Shown: piece by piece, positions 1 through 23,268 of the stretch
How positions within the stretch are numbered: position 1 is the stretch's first letter
Layout of the letters: every line of letters starts with the position of its first letter
Origin: Daphnia carinata
Taxonomy: Eukaryota > Arthropoda > Branchiopoda > Diplostraca > Daphniidae
Assembly (NCBI RefSeq): GCF_022539665.2
Contig: NC_081336.1
Coordinates: forward strand, 6,492,278-6,556,277
Length of the DNA: 64,000 nucleotides
Direction: 5' to 3'
Position numbers and translations under genes: made by a program
The notes under the pieces: generated by a model
The model's database searches: none
Seen by the model: the letters and a program-made list of their open reading frames with translations, nothing else
What the model was told of the DNA's origin: nothing

Positions 1-893
1 AACCTCCCATCTCTTGTTATATAGTCAGGCTTTTTGATTGGCCTCTCCATTGACCAGGTCAAAACAGATCTACGATGCTACTCCTCCTTTTTCATCACAA
101 TTCCAGTAGCAATTGAATAGCAAAAGAAGAAAAAAGAAAAAGGGACGGTTTGTTGTGTGTACATATCTATGCGGATTGTCACCCAATGTTCGAGTGCGTG
201 TATAGGTATCGCCTTTACAGCCTATCTGACTGAGACTTCTCTATAGCACACCACTATTATTCATGCTTCTAAATAGTAACTACTATAGAAGAAGAAGGAA
301 ATTTAAAAAAAAAAAAAAAAAAAAGCAGATTGAAAGAATAAATCCGCAGGGTTTGGCCCCTTTCTTTTTTCAATTGCATTTTTTTTTTTTTCTTCCTTTT
401 TATCGGTTTGAATGGATGAGTTGAATGTTTCACAAGCTCGTCGATACACTGACAAAGCCATTGGACAAATACCAGACGAAATTGTATAGCAATTAAATCG
501 ACCACAATGCGACGTTTGAAAGAGAGGGGGTGAACCCCCCCCCTCCCCCCCCTATTCGATCTCTTATCGAAAATGAGATAAGGACTGTCTTACAAGTTGG
601 ACGGCTTTGTGTGTGTGTCCAATTCACTACGTATACGCACTCCGGCCCTTCGTATGCACGTTAAAACTATCAAATAATCGAATGAAATAAAAAAATGTTG
701 GCAGATTTTGTTGTTGTTGTTGTTGTTGTTGTTGGGGGGAGCTGTGTAGATATACTGTAACCATCATGTGCGTTACTTGTAATCTAGCCCGCCATCTCTA
801 ATGCGCATTAACGGTATCCATTGAATAGGGAAATTGTTGTGCTTAGAAACACATTCCCCAGTACAGCAACGAATGAATTAAAAAAAGAAAAAG

Positions 894-928
<35 letters not shown>

Positions 929-951
929 GTGATAATTGATAAGCGACTCAC
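1..951. other. GATA gene intron, 3' portion missing (no exon seen)
   Basis: This belongs to the intron after the C-finger exon. It holds A and T runs, a C-rich tract at 534-552, a (TTG)n run near 709-733 and an (AG)n microsatellite at 894-920. I searched the minus strand for the expected NRPLTMKKEGIQTRNRK exon and did not find it. Confidence 0.7.
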
Positions 952-10016
<9,065 letters not shown>

Positions 10017-10379
10017 GGCGGACGACGAACTCAGACGAACGATTCAAAAAATTGGCAAACAATTTAAAATATATATATATTTCTGTATATATATCACTAC
10101 GATGAATCGCGGAGTCACTAAGATCAAGTCACTCGATTTCGAGGAAAAAACAGTTCACACGCAAAAGCACACACACACACACGCGCGCGCAAAAAAAAAC
10201 AAAACAAACAAAACAAATACTTTGAAACAATTGCTGTCAATTGAAAACGATTTGGCAGCCGTGAGTGCTGCTTAAGATCTGAAGATGCAATGAGTCTAAG
10301 CGATATAGTAACGAGATTGAGATAGGAGTGCGGCTGCTGTTGAATTGTACTGGGGATCTGAGAGAGAGAGACGGGCGAG

Positions 10380-10650
10380 TGTGTATATACTATAAGAGAG
10401 CTCCGTAGAGTGGGTTCCTCGGCTGTCGGAAGCGATGGCCGAACTGATGAGACCAGCTCGGATCAGCCTCCATCGGACCAAGTCGGCCTCCATGCCACAG
10501 CCATGGTCGGCTCGGCTCCCATTGGCTCCAGCCCTGACCACCAGGCGGGTCTGGTTCCAGTTACCAGCCAACCCAACTATCCCCCACCGGCTCCCAATCA
10601 GTCTCTAAGCCCCGCCCATCCGCTTCGCTTGCAGCCAATCCTAGAAGCCA
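10380..10650 (-). promoter_or_regulatory. candidate proximal promoter and 5' leader of the GATA gene
   Basis: A GC-richer, homopolymer-free island directly upstream of the first coding exon. It contains CCAAT boxes at 10594-10598 and 10635-10639, an inverted CCAAT (ATTGG) at 10521-10525, a GC box CCCGCCC at 10611-10617, and a TATA-like stretch at 10384-10394 that reads TATAGTATATA on the minus strand. CTCTCAGATCC lies about 30 bases downstream as a possible initiator. The leader would then run to the ATG at 10016, possibly unspliced. The elements are seen; promoter activity is inferred. Confidence 0.45.
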
Positions 10651-11570
10651 CACGTCCCTTTTTTTTTTTCTTTTCTTTTCTTTTTTTTTCTTTTCTTTCT
10701 TTCTTTCTTTCTTTCTTCTTCTTCTTCTATTCTCGTGATACACAAGAGGGACCCATCATGTTACTTTTTTTTTTCCCTTTCGTTTGCCTTTCGTTCTTCT
10801 TCCAGAGCGGGGCGGATATTATCCATCCTTCATCCCTTTTAGAAGAGAGTGAAAAAAAAAAAAAAAAAAAATAGAATATAAGTTTTTGAACAGTATATAT
10901 ACACAGCGATGGCTTGCGTATAGAGAGAGAAAGAGCTAAAAAAGAAAAGCAAAGTCGTGTCAAGGGGCCCAGAGATCGAGAGCGAACTAGCAAGCGAACG
11001 TTCTTATCTGCATCGTTACAGATTCTGCCAGTCGATTCCGTCGGGTTTTCCCGGAAGATTCACATACATACAAAACACACATCTGATTTTTGGCTCTTTT
11101 TTTCTTTTTTTTTTTAACCCTCTTTCTCCTTCTAGCGCGCTATTCTCGTGATCCTTTGCCCTCTATACACTGACGTGGTCGATCAATACGAAGAGCAAAT
11201 ATATATATATACATATACAGATACACACAAACAAGAGCTAGGGTACAATCGGATATAGAACTTACGAAACTGTTTTTTTTTGTTTGTTTGTTTTTAGGTT
11301 TCATGAAATGATTTCGACGTTCGATTAAAATGAACAATTAACACAAGAAGAAACCAAAACAAAACAAAACGAAAAAAAAATGTGTCGAAGAATGTCCGTT
11401 TGGACACGTCTATATCTGATGTCTAACATCAGGCACTACGGAAAGGGAATAGAAAATTTCAGGCAACAAGCAGAGGCATTTTCAATGATAACGTCGGATT
11501 CACTAACAGGAGAGAGGCCTATAACGCGCACGACGATAAAAAGGACGTGTGAAATGTGTATATAAGAGCG

Positions 11571-11571
<1 letters not shown>

Positions 11572-11600
<29 letters not shown>
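11572..11600. repeat. (GT)n microsatellite
   Basis: An uninterrupted GT run of about 29 bases, directly visible, in the gene-poor region upstream of the GATA gene. Confidence 0.95.
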
Positions 11601-11602
<2 letters not shown>

Positions 11603-14600
11603 ATTACATCAAGAGATTAATCAAAGTCATGTTGATGTTCTTCTAGAGATAGACTTCAAAAGCGGTCGAGTGATTAGTCGTTAAACGCCATCTATGCCTG
11701 TTTGTTATATAGAACTAGCAGATAGGCTCGGTGTATATGTATATATGTATACGTGTAGAGTGGAACGCACGACTTTGGTCACATAGAATATCGACCGAAA
11801 AAATCTGAAATGTTAAAGAGCAAAAAAAAAAATAAAATAAAATAAAAAGAATAAATAAAAGAGCAGAAACCAACCTGATGATATAAGGATGGCGTTTGGC
11901 GTATAGCGACAAAGCGAATCGTGTACCACATAAATAATTATGAGGTGCTACGAACCCCTTAAAACGTACACAGTAAATAATTGAGCACATCCATATAAAC
12001 TGGATCGACGAGGAGCAAAGGATAATAGAGAAAGAAAAAAAAAAAAAAAGCAAAACAAAATAAACTTGTTTTTTTTTGGCATTTGTTTCATTTGATAAAT
12101 ACACTTCGTTTGGGAACTCTTTCTCATTCCTGATGCGTGTGTGCTGTGTGTGTGTGTGTGTGTTTGCTCATTATTCGATGTGTTTATTGTACATCATCGC
12201 TTATCCACGAGAAATGCCAGTCCTTTTTTCTTTTTCTATAATTCGTGGTTTCGTGGATTGTCAAAGGTTTTTGTCGCCTCTTTAATCTTTTTGGCTTCAT
12301 CTCTTACCCGTAGATGCGATCGTGAGAACAAACTGTCGAGTGGCTGTCCGCTTTTCCCTCATTTCTTTTGTTTTACCTGTCGAATTTTTTTTTCAAATTT
12401 CATTTCATTTTTTTGTTTTTGTTTTTCGTGTTCTTCTGGTTTCTGTATACGTCAATCTATTTAGCCTGTATAATTTAATTCCTTGTTTATTCCATCTTCG
12501 TGTGTCGCCGTGTGTGTTGCGGTCGCTTCGGTAGCATCAGAGGGGGGTTGACGGTTATATACATTTTTTCTCCCTTTGTTTCTTCGTGTGTACGTGTGTG
12601 TATCTGTTGTGTTTTTTGTTTTTGTTTTTAAATAAAAATAAATATTTAGATTTGTATTTCATTATTCCCTTTTTATTTTTTGTTTTCGTTCTTGTCTCAT
12701 CTCTGATGCCATATCGCATACAAAATCAAACTGTCGCTCTGTTGATTTGCGTGCTGGCCGCTCACTGTAACCAACCACCGTGTCACGGAGTTCCAGAACG
12801 CGAGAAAAGAAAAAAAAAAAAAAACTAACTACCCTTAAAAAGGGAGAGAGAGAGAGAGACGAAGAAACGAAGGGGAAAAAAATATATATATATAGAAGAG
12901 GGCGAGAGGAAAAGGAAAGCAGGAAAAAAAAAAAATGTACAGCAGCGACGTGGCATGGCCGAACTCTGGGAAGTCAAAGAAACAAGAAGAAGAAGAAACT
13001 CTATAGGACAAACGGTGATATCTCGTCTTGATAACGAAGGGGGAAAAGAAAAAAAAAAAAAAAAAAAAAGAAGAAGAAGACGAACTCTAGCTCATGCATC
13101 ATGTCAACGTTCCATCAGGCGACATAGCAGCAGCAGCAACAGCGAGAGCAAGAAAAAACAACGGCAGCAGCAGGAGCCAGCAAAACGCATATCCAACAGA
13201 GAAAAACAGAAAAGAAACAAAAAAAAAAAAACTAAAAAAGATGGGCAAACATACAGAAAGACAGGGGGGAGTTGAGGTTATATAGGAGGAAACGACAACA
13301 TCACATAAAATTTAATACGGATGTTATATTATCTCTTATCTGGCGGTGGGAATCGCACATCGCCAGGGCCTCCTTTCCTTGCGTCCTTCTCACGCAGCAA
13401 AAACAAAAAAAAAAACTAAATAAATAAATAAATAAATAAATAAAACTAAACATTTTGTGTGTAATAGAAGCCTCTTTTCCATATCGTCTTATATGTGCTC
13501 GTGTATTATTTTGAAACAAAACAAAAAAAAAAAAACAAAAAAAAAAAAAAAAACAAAATAATGTAACAAACAGCCGGGTTTGTCTTCTATGTTTGTATGG
13601 CCGGTATTATCTGTAATCAAAATCAGCCGGGCTTGGATGTTGACTCGTAGCCTATAAGGTCCGAGCTATAGCTTATGCATAAATGGCGTATATATATACA
13701 CATATATAGAGGAAAAGGAACGATGAAGAGTTGACATCCATCATTGATGATATCCCTCCCCCTTTCCTGCTCGCCTATAGGGCCAGTAAATGTCATTGCG
13801 TTATAGTGACCGCGCGGCAAGAGATCCCGCAAAGAATGCCAAGTTCCGTACATATATATATTCCACATCACAGCACAGCAGAGAACTCTATGGCCTATAC
13901 ACGGTACGGATTATAAATGATACAACCAGTCAGAATGCGCATCACACAAAAGACTTTGATAGATATTATTATAAAGGTCCTTTCTTCTTTCTTGCGTGCG
14001 GCATATACGCGTGCAAATTTGCCGAATCAAATCGTTTTCGAGGCCAATCGATTTATACCTCTCAATATGCCCGTCTATGTGTTGTGCACATTTTAAAAAA
14101 GACGCGGCGAGTAGTTGGAAAAAAAAAAAAAAAAATTGTGAGAAAGGTCATGTGGAGGGGAAAAAAAAAAGATAGTTGATCAGCACAGAAGATATATAAC
14201 GTCTTAATCTCAACCGGGAAATCAACTTTCGGAGGGGGAAGTTTATATTAGACGGATAAAGCTACGAGTTATTTTCTCTTGTCAAAAAAAAAAAAAAAAA
14301 AAATGAAAAGAGAAGAAATTGTTGGCGGTATGTTAAGGAGGGTGGGGGGGGGGGAGGGCCTATGCAGGATGAAAAGGCAATGGACATCAAGTGAATGTAT
14401 AAGAAAGTATTTCATCCCTTTTTTGACATGTTGCACCCGCAGCAATGATTGGCAAGTAAGTGCTCTTTTCCCCATCATTTGCCTTTCTGTACACATACTA
14501 CAATATAACCTCTGCTTTCGCCTTCAAATATTTCTTTTTTTTTTTTTTTTTTTTACGCTCTTAAACGGCCCGACTGTTCTCTATCCAAATGCCGCCAGGT

Positions 14601-14955
14601 CAGTTTAAGGTCAATGTGTGCTGCGTGTAGCTATATGCCACCATTTATAAGTTCACTCGTCTTGCTGACTGCCCATCGCTTATGCGGACGCAGTGGCAGC
14701 ACAAAGTGGCCATCTCTCCTATTGTATTATACCCTCCTCTTTTCTTTCTTATTTTTTTTTTATTCTTTTCTTAAATGTACGCGTCGTTGGTGGATGTGCA
14801 TGATAATAAACACACTCTTATTCTAGCAGCTCTCGGCAGCAAATGGCTGCAATTTGATTTTTGAAAATAAAATAAAAAATAGTTTGGTCCTTTATTTTTT
14901 TTTCGGGAAAAATAGAAGCAGAAGAAAGGAAGGTTAAACGTCCATTAGGAAAAGG

Positions 14956-14996
14956 AAAAAAAAAAAAAAAAAAAAAAATTTTTTTTTTTTTTTTTT
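14956..14996. repeat. A23 followed directly by T18: homopolymer inverted repeat
   Basis: Twenty-three A are followed without spacer by eighteen T, forming a self-complementary tract able to extrude as a hairpin. The boundary suggests head-to-head joining of two homopolymers or slippage at a hairpin. Confidence 0.95.
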
Positions 14997-15236
14997 CATC
15001 CGGTAAGCCGAGGAGGACTATGCATCAGAGAGATGGCGAGACAAGAGAGTGACGTCAACCCTAAGGCAGCGGCATTTCACTTCTAGAATTTTTTTTCATC
15101 CATCTATTCCCTTTTTTTTTTTTTTTTTTTTTTTGGTCCATCCTTCTCTGACACAACCCCCCTCATCACTATTAGCATGCGTGCATTTCACACGGACAGT
15201 CACACACCGAAACCATGAAGGCTTCAATTCGACATA

Positions 15237-15271
<35 letters not shown>

Positions 15272-15659
15272 GCAGGAATTATAGTTTTAAAAAAATGTTT
15301 CCAAATTTCAATGTTTCCCAAAGCAACGTGTTGGGATAATAAAAAAAAAACTACGCAGTTACGAACAACCTCTTGTAATTTTCACAATTTTTTAAATGCG
15401 ACATGGTATAGACGTAATATATCAGTTATAATATACTCTTGCTTGTTATATATAGTGCGGAGCCGAAGCCGGAGACAGATTGATCTACGACGAAGCCCCC
15501 CCCCTTCGGGGGCTAATCTAATCGCGAAGGTAATCAGCAGTTTGAACCCAATTGCAATCGATTAATATTAGCGGGCCAGGCGGAAGAGAAAGTTGTACCG
15601 AAAGGAAGAGATGGGGTCCCACATAGAAGACAAAAAAAGAAGGAAACACAAGACGAAGG

Positions 15660-15690
<31 letters not shown>

Positions 15691-18467
15691 AAAGGGCAGT
15701 ATATGTCAAAAAATAAAAGAAGAAGAACTCGAATGTTATTTCGAACGTTACGGAGGAAAAACATTTATCACATGTCCTACGGAACGTGTACACGTAGCTG
15801 TTTACTGTTGAAGGCTAAAAAGAAGAGGGTGGTGGGTGAATAAGGGAGAAAGATGGCACATGTTCCACGTTTTTTTTTTTTTTTCTTTTTCTTTCCCTGT
15901 CTCGCGTTCCAGCTCTTTGCCCGTCTGTCCAAGAGAAAAAGACGGAGCAGCACCGATCCCGAACCTTGATAAAGTTCCCTATTTTATTTTTTTTTTTCCC
16001 TTTACCTTCCTCGATTTTCTCGCCCGTTTCTTCTTTTCTTTTTTTTTTTTTTTTTTTTTTTCCTATACACAGTTTTTCCCCTCATCTTATTCTTTATTTT
16101 TCTTTTCTTATATACTAGACGCTATAGTAATATATTGTACGTGTATGTCTATTTGTGTTAAACTCCCTCAGTCAAGTTGAACGTCTCTTTTCGAATTAAA
16201 ATGTGTGTGTGTATTTATAGGCTCCTACAGTATATACATTTGATAGCGTTTGGGCACACTGCCCTATACACATATATAACAGGCAGCTGGTGCTACCATT
16301 CCTATATGTGTGGTGGTGGTGCATTTTTAGACAAAATAATAAATAGTACATATGGTCGTTTGTTTTCCCGCTACCCTGCGTGCAGCACGTTTGAACAAAA
16401 GGGAATTTGGAAAAAAAAAAAAAAAAAAAAAAAAAAAGGGAAACGAAGAACTGTGTAGTATAGGCCTATCTTATATTTTAGGCTGTATAATACAGTTTGA
16501 ATGGGTATTAAGATAGTGACCATCACGACAGATAACATCAAACGACGGGGCTATGTATGCATGAAATGCGTATATATATATATATCTACAACTGTGTGTC
16601 CCCCTCTTCTTTTTTTGTTCATTTTGAATTTTTTTCAACAGTTTTTGGGGCCGCACGGAGTCAGTACCAGCCGTGCGGCTATTACTCCTGAATGTACAGC
16701 AAGACCAAAGCCACCATGGATCTATAAAAACTGTGCGACAATTCTTTTTTGTTTTCCTCTCCACCCTTCTCTTCGTCGCTCTCTTGTCTCTCTCCTAACT
16801 TCTATTATATAGGTCCTGGGAGAGAGATAACGTTTGCTCTATAGCTGCAGTCATCTCGCTTCCTATATAGAGCAGCACGATTTTCGTTTTTTTTCCTTTA
16901 AAGAGCTGTTCTGACGTTTGCCCTTTTCCTTCCATTCGGCAAGTGGAGGGGGGGGGGGTGACTTGAAAAAAAAAAAAAAATGATGTATTTACATCCCCAA
17001 TAAAACATTTTGTTTTCTTTCGCAGTTCGGGATGAAGACTAATAGGACGAAATATGAAACCCCAACACCTACTTAGTTTAACACGATTTGCATGTTGCGT
17101 ATAGGCGTATACGATATAACACTGCGTATAGCCGATTATTCAGAGGTACCCTGCAGTTTGTTTCCTTCCGTATAGTTTTGATTTAAATGTCATCGTCCTC
17201 TCAGCTATACAGCAGCGCATTGTTCTTTAGAGACCTGACTCCATTACTGCCCAAGTCCCATATAGATCGTACACAATTATAATACTGCCCATCTTTATGG
17301 CCATCTATACTGTACATCCCAAATGTATGTGCACATTGTTTCCTGTTGTTCACCAACAGTCCAAACAAGGGGATTAGAGTCAGATTTAAGTCAGTCATGG
17401 AAAAGCAAAACAAGCGACTTGAATCGGCTGTCCATAGATACGCATTGACCATATAATAAAGGCCCCTATGTAGATATATAAATTGGGACTGCGCATAGAA
17501 CATATATATGACCCCATAGTATATATCAACACACACAGTGGCCTAAACGCAGGCCCATATAGACCACTACACACACAAAAAAAGAATACCATATTTGTAT
17601 AGATATAGCCTTTTTTTTTTGGTTTCCAGTACAAAATCAATGGGACTTCAAATCTCCAGGGTCTCCTTCACATATACTGTATATAGGCCTAAAAAAAAAA
17701 AAAACTCACCATCGTTTTCCAGGTGAATATCGAGGGGGGGGAGAGTGTGTAAAAAATATAACCCGGCGACACTGGGCATTAGCCCCCCACCAAGACGAAG
17801 AAAAAAAAATAATAAAAAGGGGGACTAGAAAAGATGATGATGGCATCTTCAGTTCCTTACTGGCTGCTACTTGGGCTGCTGGTTAAGGGCTGAAAAAAAA
17901 AAGACTATTCAGAAGCTTGTGTGTGTGTGTATTACCCCTTTTGGTGGTTGTGTGCTTTGCTCGATGGCCTATGAAGAAGAAGAGTATTCAGCCATTCACT
18001 TCCGTCTAAGTCTCGTGCTCTCTCAATTGAAAGCACAGATCGTTGAGTTGTATAGAAGGTCTGTTAATCTTTACAGTTATAATCAGTTTCTTATAGGATG
18101 GCTGAACTGGACAAGGGCTTTGTCTTATACTGTCAATATTTGGAGTGGAAAGGTGTTGAAGACAAGCAAGTGACCCCGGGGATCTCTCTCTCTCTCTCTC
18201 TTTCTCTCTAGAAAACAAGAGATTTTATTTTAAAAAAGAAAACAGGGGGAACTATACACACAGACAGTGAGGCATTAAATTCTTGTAATTAAAAATATAT
18301 AGATATTAAAAAAAAAAAAAAAAAAAAATGGCGCTGCAGGAGACAACTTATAATGATGACTAGTGTTCCAGCTACTGGTTCGAATAGCCAGCAACCGGAT
18401 TGAATATTCCGCTCAGCTGCCTGCCTGTCATGCACTCGTGAGCATGATGATGAATTTCCAATGATGT

Positions 18468-18479
<12 letters not shown>

Positions 18480-18518
<39 letters not shown>
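18480..18518. repeat. (CT)n microsatellite
   Basis: A CT dinucleotide run of nearly 40 bases following short CT runs at 18469-18477. It is directly visible. Confidence 0.95.
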
Positions 18519-18521
<3 letters not shown>

Positions 18522-19141
18522 CCAGGTTGTTCTATAGCCTATTTACTAACAAGAAAAGGAAGGCAAAGAATGGCTTATTATTATTATTTTATTTTTTTTT
18601 CGTTGGTCAAACTACTGAGCGAATGGTGGGGAGGGGGAGAGGGCGACGCTTGAAGTGTCAGCTCCGGGACTTTTTGTGGTTGATGCGCGTTTTGAAAAAC
18701 GTTATCAAGATGGAAACGTGCCAATGCTGACCAAAATGGACCCTGTCGTTCTATGCTGAACCGTTGAAATATATTTAGATATTTTTATCCTTTCGGGCAT
18801 ATACGCATATGTTAATAAACAGTACGCCAACAGTTTTTTGAGGGGAGGGGTGCTACACATCTCTCCCGTTTTTCATTGTCTCCGTTCTTTGCTGGCGGCA
18901 CAGTGGTGTTATTGTGCGTACATCAATTAAGTCTTATCAACATTGGCACGTCATCGCCCGTGTCAGATTCTCAGGCGAAATGGGGAAAAGTGCGAGAAAA
19001 ATGCGGTTATTTTCGCTCACATGAGTGTCATGGGTGCCGCATTCGAAATCAGCTGATTTGATTGTTATACAGTATATTTATCTTTTTCCCTGTTGTATTA
19101 TATATTTATACTCTTGGCTTGAAATTCGTCAAATGACTTCG

Positions 19142-19245
19142 GCTCCTGTTACGTGATTTGCGCCCGTTGTTGGCTTGCCAGTCACGTACTAACTCTCTGC
19201 ATGTATAAACAGAAGTTTGGCAATAGCCTGACATTACTCAGACGA
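19142..19245 (+). promoter_or_regulatory. candidate TATA promoter in a unique island
   Basis: TATAAAC at 19204-19210 is followed by CTGACATTACTCAGACG, which offers initiator-like CA/TCAG steps about 28-36 bases downstream. Upstream are TTACGTGATT and GTCACGTAC, both with the ACGT core of an E-box-like site. The flanking 500 bases lack the homopolymers typical of the region. The next usable ATG is at 19385, opening a 69-codon frame. The function is inferred only. Confidence 0.3.
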
Positions 19246-20358
19246 AGCGACAGCCAAGCGCCCTATACGACAACGGACGACTCTATTTCATTTGAGATTG
19301 GCTTTCAGAGATAGATATGAATTAATCATCGGCTAGCTGTTGCAATCGATCAAGGCTGCTGGCTGACCACACAAACGTCGCCGAATGGCAACTGTTTCGC
19401 ACGTCTCTCGTCATTTGCAATTGAAATTGTTTTGTTTATTTATTTTTCCGATTTCATTGAAATATACAAACACGTCTAACCCAAATACTAGTCTAATGAA
19501 AAACCCCACTTCACATTACGCTTTCTCACCTTGTAATTATATCAATCGCATCGCAGATGCGAGTTCGTCACACAACTCGGGATTTCGCTTATAAGTTATC
19601 CAGCTTTGTTTTCGCTCGTTCAGCTAACGCCTCGCGTTTTATACGACGCTGTTGTAAATCCAATATTTTGGCGGGCTCAACGATCTTGATGTAGTGCCTT
19701 TTGATTTACGAGACTCGAGATTAGAAAAAATATCAAGCGAGAAGGGGGGGGGGAGGGGAAGGGAGGCGTATCTTCATTCAATTAGAGGCCAATCATCGTG
19801 TTCCTAATCCCTTAACGCGATGAGCTGTTGATTACATGACGACCAACGTTGTTTGTTTTCCTCCTCCTTTTCTTTTTTCCTCATCATCTCTCACACCTTT
19901 CGATGTGTGCGAACGTGCGATGTTCATCTTCTTTTTTTCTTTTTTTTTCTTTTTTAGAGGCTATAATACATCCTCCACCTTTTTTTCTCTATGGGCCTCC
20001 AACGAAACACGATGATGAGTTGTCCCTGATAAAAAATTCACAAGAATTTCAATAGCGCGGGGAGGCGGATAAGAACATGAAGGGAAAAAAAAAAAAAAAA
20101 AAAAAAAAAAGAAAAAAATCATGTCAATCGCAATCGCCTTATTAATCAGCAGAAGATGCTGCAACGTGAAAAAAATAAAATCATTTTTTATATTCATATA
20201 TTGTTTGAACGAATTTGATAAAGAGCGGCCATTGTAAAGTAGTGCTGGTCTCTTGTTCCTCTACCGATTCTCCCACTCCCACACCGCATGAGGTAACCAT
20301 AGTGACTAATGGCACTGTTTGGTCAAGAGTTACCCCCTCCGACCCATTGTTTCTCCTC

Positions 20359-20391
<33 letters not shown>

Positions 20392-21870
20392 TTGTTGTAG
20401 TTCTGTACATTTAGCCCGCACCGAACGTTTGCGAGTAAAAACATTGTAGAGCCAATGGCATACATAAGAGGAGCTATACGTATATGTTAGAAGGCCGGTT
20501 GGCAGCCAAAACGATACAACATTTCGACTTGATGGGGGTGAAGAGAGAGGGAGGGCGAATTGTGACAAGGAGCCAACCCCCCCTTGGTGAGAAAGTCTAG
20601 TCCAACCCTCCCCCCATTCTTTTTAGCTCTTTTTTTTTTTTTTTTTTTTTGCTACACACTGTCACATACGGCACGACTATATTGGTATACACGTATAAAA
20701 AAAAAAAAAAAAAAAAAAACCTAGAAAGAAGCTTGAAAATAAGGAGGAAGAAACCACCGGGCACGCTCACAGCTTTTTATTATTGTTCTGTATAGTATAT
20801 ACCTTCTTTTCTAAAGGAGAATGTCAGCCTTTTTTTTTTTCCTTTCGCTTCTTGCCTACATTTTTTTTTCTTCTTTACTAAACACACAAAAACGGACGTA
20901 CAATGACCGAACACAATTGACGAGACAGCCAAAGGATAAGGGGGCTTTTCACCAACACACACACACACACACTGGCACTTGTGCGCAAAAAAAGAAAATA
21001 AAAGGAGGGACTTGCGAAGTCAATTGAAAATCATCGTGCAACTTTCATCTTGAATCATTTGACTCTTCATCACCTGTGCGCCCGTTGTTCTCCTATACGC
21101 ACGAAATAATCACATAACTCTCCTTCAAATAAGAAACATCATTTGAATGACAAAAGAAAGGCAATCGTGTGCTCTTCATCTCTAATAGTCATCGTCTTAA
21201 TTCTTTCGGCATTGAATTTTCATTTTTTTTTTTCTAAGAAAATTCAGTGCGATTAGAGGGACGTGAATCATCTGTGTTTGCCACTCGAGTAAGAAAAACT
21301 AAACGCCCACCCCTATACGTAGTGAATCTATTTTCTGTTTCTTGGGGGGTAGGAGGAGGCGGAGGGGACTCGACATGTATGAAACTACAGAAGCACCATT
21401 CAACCCCAACTGGCAGACAATCAAAAGTTATTAACAAGCGATAGAATAAGAAACAGAAGAGGAAAAAAAAAAAAAAGAAAAGAAAAGAATATAGTCCAAA
21501 GGGCGAGATGTTTGTGGAGGGGGGCACGGACGCGCTTGTTTGGTCCGGGTCGGATCTTGTGATAGAGCACGTCCCGCTTCGTGACCCGAACAATGTGTTG
21601 ACATAGAATAGAAAACACGAAGGAGAAGAAGAAAAAAAAATTGAACATTGAAAAACTAAAAAATAATAATAATAAAGCCCAATGAGTTGTGTGTTGTAGA
21701 TGCACAAGAAATAAAAGGGAGAGAGAGAGAGAGGCCAACAAATAGAATTGAAAATGAGAAAACATGGCGCCGCTCTCCTTTCGCCTTGTCTTCTGTGTTA
21801 AAACTTGACGCAATACAAAAGCTCCCTCCCCCCCCCCAAAAAAAAGAAAAAGAATTTTGGGTCGAATTTG

Positions 21871-21903
<33 letters not shown>

Positions 21904-23227
21904 TAATAATCAATTCTGGGAATATCAAAGAGAAGAGCCACTTGAAACTGTCGAGATGTTGTACCGGTACGCCATTGACAGCGCGGGCCCATTGGAGTGG
22001 GAATGAAATACAAGTTCGTGGTATATCGATCTGCTTGATTTTTGAGCCGAATTTGAGAAAGCGAGGTGGTTCACTGCTGTAAAGGAAACACACAAAAAAA
22101 AAAAAAATAGTTCGGGAGCTTCGTGTGTGGTCTTCAATTGATCACGAAAACTCGATATAGAAGAATGAAGAACGAACTAGAAGATCAAGAATTTCCTTTC
22201 TTCTTTTGAAATTCTTTTTATTTTTCGTGTTAGGCATTTTTTTTTTTTTAAATAACACAGTTCGATCCATTTATTATTATTATTTTTTTTTTTTTTGGTT
22301 TCTTACTGATGTTTGTCGGGCTATTGTTTCTCTCTCTATCTCTCTCTGTCCTTTCGTGACAGCGACAACAGAGACAGTACGGCGCCTCTTCCCAAACCAA
22401 GCCGACCCGCAACGGGGATGTGTCAACTTTCTACGTGTTCCACCACACTTCTGCATCAACTATTTTCTATTAAGTAATCAATGTACGCTACGTCCGATAT
22501 ACGTGTGTATCTTTCAAATGTCTTTCTATAGTCAAAAGAATGACAACAAAAAAAAAAAAGGGGAGAAACATTCGTGTCAACTGTCCGTCCTTTTTTATCG
22601 TCCGCATAATGGACTTCGAAGACTTCGTTCCTCTTTTAAAAACCCTTTTTTTTTTTTTTTTTTTAATTTTCAATAAACAAAAACACAGCAGTTGAACGAT
22701 GCAGATTGGATCACATTCCGCCGTTTTATCTAGCGGGACGCAAAATTGAAGCGAAAAAAAAAACAAAAACAAAAATGTCCGTTTCAAAACAACTCAATTT
22801 GTCCTTTATATACACAACCAACCGGGGCTATCTGCTAACACTAATATAGTCGACCATGAAACTCAAATGATTTTTTTTTTTTTTTTTTTTTATTCTCAAA
22901 TGTTTTTGCCATCGTGTCTTTTTTAGTAAATTTTTATTAACCTATGAAAAGAAGAAGAAGAAAAAAAAAGAGGTAGCGATATCCATCTTGCGGGACCAAT
23001 AGCATGAAAATGTTTATATGATACGATTTAGGACAAAAAAAAAAAGACAATGATGCGTATAAAGGCCATAGAGTACATCTTGTTTAAAAGAGCCAATAAA
23101 AAAAAACCGAGCGGATCGCAGTCATCTTTTTGTAAACATTTATACGATGCTCAGTTTGAAATGTCTATATACAAAAAATATATATATACCCTACGATTGA
23201 TATATAGGGGAAATATATTAGCCAATT

Positions 23228-23268
<41 letters not shown>

